Positions 9,652 to 16,660 of a stretch of 64,000 nucleotides of DNA are shown here, one piece after another; the stretch's first letter is position 1; each line of letters opens with the position of its first letter. Where the stretch lies: assembly GCF_008830365.1 (NCBI RefSeq), contig NZ_WBKI01000001.1, positions 1,550,001 through 1,614,000 on the forward strand. Direction: 5' to 3'. The notes below the pieces were generated by a model. It was not told the DNA's origin and did not search any database. It was given only the letters and a program-made list of their open reading frames with translations. Source of the stretch: Serratia proteamaculans. GTDB lineage: Bacteria > Pseudomonadota > Gammaproteobacteria > Enterobacterales > Enterobacteriaceae. Made by a program: the position numbers and the translations under genes.

Positions 9652-10338
9652 ATGTCAGCTCTCTATGATTGGTCGGTATTGGCATTACGCCGCATTTACG
9701 ATCGCCGCATCAGCGGTGCGCCGGTGCTCGACAGCGCGCGTCTGTTCCCCGACGCACAGCGTTTTACCGCCCAGTGGCCGCAGATCCGTGATGAGGCACT
9801 GACCCTGGCGCAGGATCTGGGTAATATCCCGCGATTTCACGAGATCATGAGCGAACAGGCGTCGATCTCCGCCAATGATGCGCGTGACTGGCGCATGTTT
9901 ATTATGCAGGCTTATGGTCAACCGATTCCCCGCAATCTTGCCCGCTGCCCGTTATTAGCCAGCCTGATCGCTTCTTCCCCAGACGTGCTTTCAGCCTCAT
10001 TGTCCTTTCTGGCGCCCGGCAAGCAGGTGCCCGCTCACCGTGGCCCGTTCCGGGGTATTCTGCGCGGTTATCTGGTGCTGGCGATGCCCAAACGCGCCGA
10101 CGGCCTGCCCGCCGCCGTATTGAAAGTCGACGGGCAAGAATATCGGCTCAATGACGGGGAATTTATGCTGTGGGACGATACCTTCGAGCATGAGGTGTGG
10201 AACGACAGTGACCGGGTGCGCACCGTGCTGCTGCTGGATATCCGCCGCCGCGATTTACCTACCGGGCTGCGGATGTTGTCCAACGGCATTATTGCACTGG
10301 TACGGCTGAACGTGCGCTGGATCCAGCGCCAGTTCTAG
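9652..10338 (+). CDS. Aspartyl/asparaginyl beta-hydroxylase family dioxygenase
   Basis: 228 residues. A double-stranded beta-helix core carries the expected Fe(II) ligands: His129 in PAHRGPFRG and His180 in DDTFEHEVWN, with basic residues nearby for 2-oxoglutarate. This matches the bacterial Asp_Arg_Hydrox family, whose members hydroxylate beta-carbons of Asp/Asn-type residues or lipid-linked groups. There is no signal peptide. GAGG lies just before the start. The C-terminus ends four bases into the convergent livF gene. It may be read through from the LacI-type gene upstream, but a functional link is not evident. Confidence 0.8.
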   Translation: MSALYDWSVLALRRIYDRRISGAPVLDSARLFPDAQRFTAQWPQIRDEALTLAQDLGNIPRFHEIMSEQASISANDARDWRMFIMQAYGQPIPRNLARCPLLASLIASSPDVLSASLSFLAPGKQVPAHRGPFRGILRGYLVLAMPKRADGLPAAVLKVDGQEYRLNDGEFMLWDDTFEHEVWNDSDRVRTVLLLDIRRRDLPTGLRMLSNGIIALVRLNVRWIQRQF

Positions 10339-11051
10339 GTACCGCCCAGATAGGCTTTCCTCACCTCCTGATCGTTCAACAGCTCCGCACCGCTGCCGGT
10401 CAGCCGGATTTGGCCGTTGACCATCACATAGCCGCGATCGGACAGTTTGAGCGCGTGGTTGGCATTCTGCTCCACCAGAAACAACGTCATGCCGCCACGG
10501 GTCAGCTCCCGCAAAATGCTGAAGATCTGTTTAACGATGATCGGCGCCAGCCCCAGACTCGGCTCGTCCAGCAACAGCAGCTTGGGCCGACTCATCAGCG
10601 CCCGGGCAATCGCCAGCATCTGCTGTTCGCCGCCGGACATGGTCATCGCCCGCTGGTTACGCCGTTCCTTCAGGCGTGGGAACAGCTCGAACATGCGCAA
10701 TAAATCCTCATCCACGTAGCGATTACCGATGGTAATGGTGCCCATCAGCAGGTTTTCCTCCACGCTCATGTCCGGGAAAATGCGCCGCCCTTCGGGTGCC
10801 TGGGCAATACCGCTGCTGGCAACGTAATGGGTGGAACGCTGGCTGATGTCCTCGCCACGAAACAGGATCTGCCCACCGCTGATGCGCGGCTGACCGAAGA
10901 TCGACATCAGCAGCGTCGACTTGCCCGCCCCGTTGGCACCAATCAGCGCCACAGTTTCCCCTTCCCTTACCTGTAGAGAAACCTGCTGCAACGCCTGGAT
11001 CGGGCCGTAAAACACGTCTACGTTGCGAAACTCCAACATCACATTGCTCAT
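10335..11051 (-). CDS. livF: Branched-chain amino-acid ABC transporter ATP-binding protein LivF
   Basis: 238 residues, one ABC domain. Walker A is GANGAGKST near residues 38-46, the signature is MSGGEQQM, Walker B is LLLLDEPS, and the family-specific APEGRRIFPDMSVEENL follows the Q-loop. It energises uptake of leucine, isoleucine and valine with LivG, LivH and LivM at the inner membrane. The start overlaps the livG stop by four bases, indicating translational coupling. It is last in the livHMGF operon. The stop overlaps the convergent hydroxylase-like gene by four bases, leaving no room for a classical terminator between them. Confidence 0.93.
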   Translation of the reverse strand: MSNVMLEFRNVDVFYGPIQALQQVSLQVREGETVALIGANGAGKSTLLMSIFGQPRISGGQILFRGEDISQRSTHYVASSGIAQAPEGRRIFPDMSVEENLLMGTITIGNRYVDEDLLRMFELFPRLKERRNQRAMTMSGGEQQMLAIARALMSRPKLLLLDEPSLGLAPIIVKQIFSILRELTRGGMTLFLVEQNANHALKLSDRGYVMVNGQIRLTGSGAELLNDQEVRKAYLGGT

Positions 11052-11923
11052 TCCGCCAGCTCCTCTTCATCCGCGCCAAGGTAAGCGGCGATCACCGTAT
11101 CGTTATGCTGAATTTCTTTCGGCGTGCCTTCGGCGATCACATCGCCGTGATCGAGCACAATCACCCGATCGGAGATCTCCATCACCATGCCCATATCGTG
11201 TTCGATCAGCAGCACCGTGATGCCGTGATGCTGACGCAGAAAACGAATAATGCGGCTCAGCGTCGCCGTCTCCACCGGGTTCAGCCCGGCAGCGGGTTCA
11301 TCGAGGCAGATCATCTCCGGCGTGGTGCACATTGCCCGGGCGATCTCCAGCCGTCGTTGCTGGCCGTAGGACATCTCCCCCGCCAACCGGTTGGCGCAAT
11401 CCACCAGTTCCACCACTTCCAGCCAATAAAAGGCGCGATCCAGTGCCTGGCTTTCTGCCCGGCGGTAGCCCGGGGTATTAAGCACGCCGGCGATCAGGTT
11501 GCGGTTGCTCAGCATGTGCTGCGCCACCAGCAGGTTCTCCACCACCGACATTTCGCGGAACAAGCGGATGTTCTGGAAGGTGCGCGCCAGTCCGGCACGG
11601 TTGACCAGGTGGGTGCCGCCAAACATTTTGTAGTAAACACGCGAGCCCAGCCGTTTCGGGTTAACCCAGTCCCCGGCGTGGAATTTCTGCCCCAGCACCT
11701 GGATCACGTCGGTCGGCCGCTTGTGGGTGTTGAGCAAGATCGCGCCGCCGGTGGCACGATAAAAGCCGGTCAGGCAGTTGAATACCGTGGTTTTACCGGC
11801 CCCGTTGGGGCCGATCAGCGCGGTGATAGAGCCGCGCTCCACCGCCAGATTGACGTCGTTCAGCGCCTTGATGCCGCCAAAATGCATCATCAGATGCTCA
11901 ACCTGCAGGATAGCGTCGCTCAT
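11048..11923 (-). CDS. livG: Branched-chain amino-acid ABC transporter ATP-binding protein LivG
   Basis: 291 residues, rather longer than a minimal LivG because of an insertion between Walker A (GPNGAGKTT) and the ARTFQNIRLF motif. The signature is MSYGQQRRLEIARA and Walker B is MICLDEPAAGLNP. The C-terminus carries the VIAEGTPKEI segment of LivG proteins. It is the second ATPase of the high-affinity branched-chain amino-acid importer and overlaps both livM and livF by four bases. The insertion (about residues 62-92, around HKRPTDVIQVLGQKF) is common in the gamma- and betaproteobacterial members. Confidence 0.93.
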   Translation of the reverse strand: MSDAILQVEHLMMHFGGIKALNDVNLAVERGSITALIGPNGAGKTTVFNCLTGFYRATGGAILLNTHKRPTDVIQVLGQKFHAGDWVNPKRLGSRVYYKMFGGTHLVNRAGLARTFQNIRLFREMSVVENLLVAQHMLSNRNLIAGVLNTPGYRRAESQALDRAFYWLEVVELVDCANRLAGEMSYGQQRRLEIARAMCTTPEMICLDEPAAGLNPVETATLSRIIRFLRQHHGITVLLIEHDMGMVMEISDRVIVLDHGDVIAEGTPKEIQHNDTVIAAYLGADEEELAE

Positions 11924-13206
11924 GGCTCCACCCCCTTGCGGGTCGCAAAGCTGGTTCGGCTGATGCGCACCAGGCCGCGCGGCCGCCAGATCATCATCGC
12001 CACCATCAGCACGCCGAACAACAGCACGCGGTACTCGGCAAAGCTGCGCAACAGCTCCGGTGCCACCGTGAGCACGAACGCCGCCAGCACCACGCCGATG
12101 GTCGAGCCCATGCCGCCCAGTACCACTATCGCCAGGATCAGCGCCGACTCAAAGAAGGTGAACGAGGTGGGATTGACGAAGCCCTGATAGGTGGCGAAAA
12201 ACACCCCGGCCAGCCCAGCGGTGGAAGCACCCATCATAAAGGCCGACAGCTTCACCAGAACGTGGTTCAGCCCGAGTGAGCGACAGGCGATTTCATCCTC
12301 ACGTAATGCCTCCCAGGCGCGGCCGATTGGCATGCGCGTCAGCCGGTGCTTGATGTACAGCACCAGCAGCACCACCAGGAACAGCACGGCATAGATAAAG
12401 ATAAACTTCAGGTTGGGGTTGTAGGCGATACCGAGAAACTCGTGGATCGGCACGCCGCCGTCCTTCGCCCGTCGGCCAAACTCCAGGCCAAAAATCGTCG
12501 GCGCAGGCACCGAGACCCCGTTGGGACCGCCGGTCAGCGACATCCAGTTGTTCAGCACCAGGCGGATAATCTCGCCGAACCCCAGCGTGACGATCGCCAG
12601 ATAGTCGCCGTGCATGCGTAACACCGGGAACCCCAGCAGCGCGCCGGCCAGTGCCGCCATCAGCGCCCCCAGCGGCAGCATCGCCCAGAACCCCAGCCCG
12701 AGATACTGGTAGCCCAGCGCCAGGCCATAAGCGCCAATGGCGTAGAACGCCACGTAACCCAGATCCAGCAGCCCGGCCAGCCCGACGACAATGTTCAGCC
12801 CCAGCCCAAGCAACACGTAAATCAGCCCCAGTATCGCTACCGTCAGCAGATATTTGGTGGCAACAAACGGGAACAGCAGCGCGATCACCGCCATTAACGG
12901 AATAATCCAACGCAGACTGGTTTTGGCCCCTATAGGCCGGACATACACCCCGTCATTGCCACCGTCAAAGCGCGTCAACAACTTGCGCCCCGGCGCGGTT
13001 TGCAGGAACAGGCTGAGCAACAGCCGCCCGGCCATTACCGCGGCGATAATCCACGCCAGGCGGCGCGGTTCAAAGTTAAAACTGTATCCATTAAGGACGA
13101 TACCGACGATCGGCCCGAACACGATCAGGGCTATCAGCCCGGCCAGCACCGCATCCAGCAGGCTGCGTTTAACGTTCAGCCCTGGGTGAGCTACAGATTG
13201 CGACAT
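11920..13206 (-). CDS. livM: Branched-chain amino-acid ABC permease LivM
   Basis: 428 residues, matching E. coli LivM in length. An N-terminal extension with about two helices precedes the LivM core, where GLNIVVGLAGLLDLGYVAFYAIGAY is the family signature and PIGRAWEALREDEIACRSLG is the cytoplasmic coupling (EAA-like) loop. About ten membrane helices. GAGGGG lies before the ATG. It pairs with LivH to form the transmembrane channel and lies 10 bp after livH in the same operon. Confidence 0.93.
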   Translation of the reverse strand: MSQSVAHPGLNVKRSLLDAVLAGLIALIVFGPIVGIVLNGYSFNFEPRRLAWIIAAVMAGRLLLSLFLQTAPGRKLLTRFDGGNDGVYVRPIGAKTSLRWIIPLMAVIALLFPFVATKYLLTVAILGLIYVLLGLGLNIVVGLAGLLDLGYVAFYAIGAYGLALGYQYLGLGFWAMLPLGALMAALAGALLGFPVLRMHGDYLAIVTLGFGEIIRLVLNNWMSLTGGPNGVSVPAPTIFGLEFGRRAKDGGVPIHEFLGIAYNPNLKFIFIYAVLFLVVLLVLYIKHRLTRMPIGRAWEALREDEIACRSLGLNHVLVKLSAFMMGASTAGLAGVFFATYQGFVNPTSFTFFESALILAIVVLGGMGSTIGVVLAAFVLTVAPELLRSFAEYRVLLFGVLMVAMMIWRPRGLVRISRTSFATRKGVEP

Positions 13207-13216
13207 AGTTTTCCCC

Positions 13217-14131
13217 TCAAACCTTAGCGACCATTGGCCGACCGAGCAGGCCCTGAGGGCGGAAAATCAGGATCACTACCAATAAACCGAAGGAGAAAAC
13301 GTCTTTGTAATCCGAGTTCACCATACCGGCGAACTGCGCCTCCGCGACGCCCAGCAGCAGGCCACCGAGCATCGCGCCGGGTAGCGAACCAATGCCCCCC
13401 AGCACCGCAGCGGTAAAGGCCTTTATGCCGATGATAAAGCCGACGTAGAAATCAAAGGTGCCGTAGTTCATGGTGATCAACACCCCCGCAAGCCCGGCCA
13501 TGGCGGCACCAATCACGAACACCAGGGAGATCACCCGGTCGGTGTTGATGCCCAGAATGGACGCCATCTTGCGGTCCTGCTGGGTGGCGCGGCAGATGCG
13601 CCCCAGACGGGTGTGCTGAATGATGTAGGTGAGGATGGCCATGCCCAGCAGTGAGGCGACCAGGATAAACACCTTGGTGTAGGTGATTTGGATCACCCCG
13701 CCGTCAAAGTTGAGGCGGAACACGCCGTCCAGCAACGTCGGGATCCCTTGCTGGCGCGGCCCCTGGCTGATTTGCGCGTAGTTTTGCAAAATAAGCGACA
13801 TGCCGATGGCGGAGATCAGCGGTGCCAGACGCGTGGAGTTACGCAAGGGTTTGTAGGCGATACGCTCGATCACCCAGCCATACACGCCGGTGACCACGAT
13901 GGTGAACACCAGCGTACCGAGGATCAGCAGCGGGAAGGATTGCAGACCGAAGAACGACAGCAGCGCCAACCCTATAGCGCACAGGTAGGCGGAAATCATG
14001 TACACCTCGCCGTGGGCGAAGTTAATCATGCCGATAATGCCGTAAACCATGGTGTAGCCGATGGCGATCAGGCCGTAAACCGCGCCGAGCGTCAGGCCGT
14101 TGATCAACTGTTGCAGAAAGAAAACATCCAT
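13217..14131 (-). CDS. livH: Branched-chain amino-acid ABC permease LivH
   Basis: 304 residues from MDVFFLQQLINGL, close to the 308 of E. coli LivH. The frame runs 27 codons further upstream, but the homologous part starts at this Met. The block AIGYTMVYGIIGMINFAHGEVYMI and the loop RICRATQQDRKMASILGINTDRVI are diagnostic. About eight membrane helices. It is the first gene of livHMGF. A 100-bp palindromic repeat lies between it and the upstream binding-protein gene, and the resulting mRNA fold could lower expression of the membrane components relative to the binding protein. Confidence 0.93.
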   Translation of the reverse strand: MDVFFLQQLINGLTLGAVYGLIAIGYTMVYGIIGMINFAHGEVYMISAYLCAIGLALLSFFGLQSFPLLILGTLVFTIVVTGVYGWVIERIAYKPLRNSTRLAPLISAIGMSLILQNYAQISQGPRQQGIPTLLDGVFRLNFDGGVIQITYTKVFILVASLLGMAILTYIIQHTRLGRICRATQQDRKMASILGINTDRVISLVFVIGAAMAGLAGVLITMNYGTFDFYVGFIIGIKAFTAAVLGGIGSLPGAMLGGLLLGVAEAQFAGMVNSDYKDVFSFGLLVVILIFRPQGLLGRPMVAKV

Positions 14132-14244
14132 AATGAGCAGTCTCGCCTGGTGGGACCGCAAGCTAGTGCAGACGCGGCCCAAGGGAAGTATCGGCGCGGA
14201 CCCGCTGAACACGCGGATCCGCTTATGGGTTAATCCTCAATGGA

Positions 14245-14346
14245 TTTCAAGTTACAGCCAGGCGGCAAGTATGCGCATCCCCAGGAACTTAGATACGCTA
14301 AGTGACTGGGGTGACCGTATGCAGCCAACAACGCTGTGGCTTGAAA
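14245..14346. repeat. Dispersed palindromic repeat, copy A
   Basis: About 102 bp. The outer ends are TTTCAAG and CTTGAAA, with partly pairing sequence inside them. The core is CCCCAGGAACTTAG ... CTAAGTGACTGGGG around 14278-14311. Two further full copies (15521 and 61823) share GGCGGCAAG, the CCCCAGGA/CTTA core and CCAACA. It lies between the binding-protein gene and livH, where it can fold in the mRNA. Confidence 0.75.
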
Positions 14347-14361
14347 GACGCCGAGGATGGA

Positions 14362-15480
14362 TTAGAGTTGGTGATATTTGCCTTTATCGTCCCATTGATA
14401 GACCACGTAATCCGATACCTTCAGGTCACCTTTCTTGTCCCAGGCCTTTTTGCCCATCACGGTATCCACATCATGCGATTTCAGCCATTCGCTGGCCTTG
14501 GCGCTGTCTTTGCCGCCGGTAGCGCTGAAGGCTGCGGCGATTGCCTGAATCGAAGCGTAGGAGTAGAGGGTGTAGCCTTCCGGCTCAAAACCGCTGGCGC
14601 GGAACTTGGCGATCACCGCCTTGCCTTCCGGAATTTGACGCGGATCGTTGCCGAAGGTCATCAAGACGCCGTTGGTGTACTGTGGCCCACCGGCAGCGGT
14701 CACCAGCTCTTCGGTCACGATGCAGTCACCGGAGAAGAACTTGGCGGTCACGCCCTGCTCACGCATCTGGCGCACCAATGGCCCGGCTTCTGGATGGCAA
14801 CCACCGAAATAGACCACGTCAGGTTTGACCGAGGCGATTTTGGTCACCAGCGCGTTGAAGTCTTTTTCACCGCGTGACAGCCCTTCATACAGCACTTCCT
14901 TCACGCCACGCTTGTTCATCTCTGCCCTGGCGGCATCTGCCAGCCCCTGCCCGTAGGTGTCTTTGTCGTGGATCACCGCGATGCGTTTGGCTTTCAGGGT
15001 ATTGAGCATGTAGTTGGTGGCGATCACTCCTTGCTGGTCATCACGGCCGCACATGCGGAACATGTTGGTCATGCCGCGTTCGGTGATCTGCGGGTTGGTG
15101 GATCCGGGGGTGATGGCGATAATCCCGGCTTCGTCATACACCTCGGAGGCCGGCATAGTGGAGGAGGAGCAGAAGTGCCCGACCACCGCCGAGACCTTGT
15201 CCTGATCCACTAACCGGTTGGCGACCGAGACCGCCTGTTTGGGTTCGCAGGCGTCATCCCCCTGCACCAGTTTGATTTTTTCCCCTTTAATCCCGCCGGC
15301 GGCGTTGATATCCGCTGCCGCCTGCGAGGCACCACGCCAGTACTGATCGCCATAGGTCGCATTCGGCCCGGAGAACGGCCCGGCGACGCCAATAACAATA
15401 TCCGCCTGAGCATAAAAAGCAGAACCTAAACAACCGATAAGCAGAGCAGCGAGCGGACTTTTAATAAGTTTCGATGACAT
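14362..15480 (-). CDS. livK: Branched-chain amino-acid ABC transporter substrate-binding protein (LivJ/LivK type)
   Basis: 372 residues from MSSKLIKSPL, with GAGGA eight bases upstream; a Met six codons earlier has no site. A clear signal peptide ends at YAQA before DIVIGVAGPFSG, so the product is periplasmic. The mature N-terminus, the PGSTNPQITERG block and GKKAWDKKGDLK near the end are typical of Leu/Ile/Val-binding proteins. It sits upstream of livHMGF on the same strand, so it is the probable first gene of the transport locus. Which of Leu, Ile, Val (or another amino acid) it prefers cannot be read from the sequence. Confidence 0.9.
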   Translation of the reverse strand: MSSKLIKSPLAALLIGCLGSAFYAQADIVIGVAGPFSGPNATYGDQYWRGASQAAADINAAGGIKGEKIKLVQGDDACEPKQAVSVANRLVDQDKVSAVVGHFCSSSTMPASEVYDEAGIIAITPGSTNPQITERGMTNMFRMCGRDDQQGVIATNYMLNTLKAKRIAVIHDKDTYGQGLADAARAEMNKRGVKEVLYEGLSRGEKDFNALVTKIASVKPDVVYFGGCHPEAGPLVRQMREQGVTAKFFSGDCIVTEELVTAAGGPQYTNGVLMTFGNDPRQIPEGKAVIAKFRASGFEPEGYTLYSYASIQAIAAAFSATGGKDSAKASEWLKSHDVDTVMGKKAWDKKGDLKVSDYVVYQWDDKGKYHQL

Positions 15481-15520
15481 TGTTGTATTCCTCAGCACTG
15501 TTTTTAGACCCTAAATAATT

Positions 15521-15615
15521 GGAGCTGTATCAAGGCGGAAGAACATCCATCCCCAGGATGCTTACTCAAGTAAGTGACTGGGGTGGGTGTTCGCAACCAA
15601 CACCGATACAGCTTC
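15521..15615. repeat. Dispersed palindromic repeat, copy B
   Basis: The ends GAGCTGTATC and GATACAGCTTC are inverted repeats. The core is CCCCAGGATGCTTAC followed by GTAAGTGACTGGGG. The sequence after it (CAAGTATGACGGGTATAG) resembles the extended tail seen with such elements in enterobacteria. It lies just upstream of the binding-protein gene. Confidence 0.7.
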
Positions 15616-16049
15616 AAGTATGACGGGTATAGCGAAACGCCCAGGGGCGTGGACCAGTCACTTTATGTGTAGACGGGGAAAATAATTTGCGCGAGAGCGC
15701 AGTCGCATTACCCGAATTTAGCTAAGCAAAAATCCAGCCATTGTGACGGCCAATACATATTTTCTGTTCATTCATCCTACATATCAGAGGCAAAACGCGG
15801 GGATTCACTACCGCGAGGAGGCGCTGTGGGGCGATCAGGTGGCAAACTCGTCGCAAAATTTTTCTGCTACTTCAGTCGTTGTTCCCATGCAGCCTCCCCC
15901 CTTCGCACCAGAAACGTGCAATGGCGGGTGCAACCCTGACGCCGGGGATTTTGTGGTGATAAACAACAGGGATAAACAAGATGAGTGCCGAAAAACAACG
16001 CAACATGCTCATTCCATCAGCAAACGCGCTTTTCTTGCAGTTTAGTGCT
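15616..16049. other. Intergenic stretch before tRNA-Asn; no supported gene
   Basis: About 430 bp. An open frame at 15743-16045 (GTG start) has no recognisable similarity and a composition unlike the neighbours, so I do not call it. A short frame from 15981 (MSAEKQRNML) ends inside the tRNA. Nothing else is evident. Confidence 0.5.
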
Positions 16050-16078
16050 TTGACAAAGCCGCACCACCCCGCTATTAT
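16050..16078 (+). promoter_or_regulatory. Sigma-70 promoter of tRNA-Asn
   Basis: TTGACA (16050-16055) and TATTAT (16073-16078) are separated by 17 bp. A GC-rich discriminator (CGCCCC) follows, as expected for a growth-rate-controlled stable RNA promoter. Confidence 0.8.
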
Positions 16079-16096
16079 TCGCCCCGTTCACACGAT

Positions 16097-16172
16097 TCCT
16101 CTGTAGTTCAGTCGGTAGAACGGCGGACTGTTAATCCGTATGTCACTGGTTCGAGTCCAGTCAGAGGAGCCA
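16097..16172 (+). tRNA. tRNA-Asn (anticodon GTT)
   Basis: 76 nt with an encoded CCA end. The acceptor stem TCCTCTG pairs with CAGAGGA. The anticodon GTT is at 16130-16132 (position 34-36), the T-loop is TTCGAGTCC, and the D-loop contains AGTCGGTAGA. Asn tRNA genes are frequent integration sites for genomic islands, and an AT-rich insert follows directly. Confidence 0.97.
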
Positions 16173-16181
16173 TATTAGAGA

Positions 16182-16214
16182 AGCCCGCTCAGGGAAACCT
16201 GAGCGGGCTTTTTG
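16182..16214 (+). terminator. Intrinsic terminator of tRNA-Asn
   Basis: AGCCCGCTCAGG (16182-16193) and CCTGAGCGGGCT (16198-16209) form a perfect 12-bp stem with a GAAA loop, followed by a T-run. Confidence 0.92.
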
Positions 16215-16271
16215 CTTTTAGGGTTTGGTTAGCGATGGTTAAACGGGCATAGATGCAAAAATCAGAGCCTC

Positions 16272-16431
16272 TCATACGATAGTGATTATAATGAACACCA
16301 TTACTGCTTTATCCTCAGTTGTGATTTTGTAGGTCATGTGATACCGGTCGATATTTCTTGTGTCGGTACCATGCTTTTCACTTTGCTTTAAAACACTTTG
16401 GGGAGTCGCCGGGAACGATGTCTACGTGCAT
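16272..16431 (-). pseudogene. Possible remnant of a small toxin-like gene (RelE/YoeB-like end)
   Basis: On the minus strand an ATG at 16431 gives MHVDIVPGDSPK before a stop. A single frame change gives a C-terminal run including NIDRYHMTYKITTEDKAVMV and ending at 16272. The pattern 'ID-x-x-H-x-x-Y-x-hydrophobic ... hydrophobic strand-end' resembles the last strands of RelE/YoeB-type mRNA interferases. It is too short and broken to be functional. This is a weak resemblance and could be chance. The rest of 16215-16660 is AT-rich and shows no other gene. Confidence 0.25.
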
Positions 16432-16610
16432 GACACTTATTTCTTTGGATTACATTATTTTTCGTACATTTTAAGTTGAGTGAAGTTTATTTTTATTCTC
16501 CATATTAAAATTCAGTAAAAAACCAGATGGAGTTTTGATCCCGTCCCAGGTGTGCATTAACATTATTGAATTGCATCAACAACTCATTTATAAAAATAAC
16601 CAAAAAACTT

Positions 16611-16629
16611 TAAGTAAACCATTTACTTA
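16611..16629 (-). terminator. Hairpin terminator after the AT-rich nuclease-like gene
   Basis: TAAGTAAA (16611-16618) pairs with TTTACTTA (16622-16629) around CCA. On the minus strand it is followed by AAGTTTTTT. It sits about 32 bp past the stop codon of the 689-residue gene. Confidence 0.55.
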
Positions 16630-16660
16630 ATAAAATATTTTGGCGAGAAAATCTTATCGC

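Noticed and set aside
11105..12187. 360-codon plus-strand frame opposite livG/livM
   Set aside because: Antisense shadow of certain liv genes; low-complexity His/Gln composition.
15743..16045. 100-codon frame upstream of tRNA-Asn
   Set aside because: GTG start without a good ribosome site, no recognisable family, Pro/Cys/Asn composition unlike neighbours.
15981..16106. Short frame beginning MSAEKQRNML, faintly like the start of maltose O-acetyltransferases
   Set aside because: It covers the tRNA promoter, ends inside the tRNA, and the resemblance lasts only a few residues.
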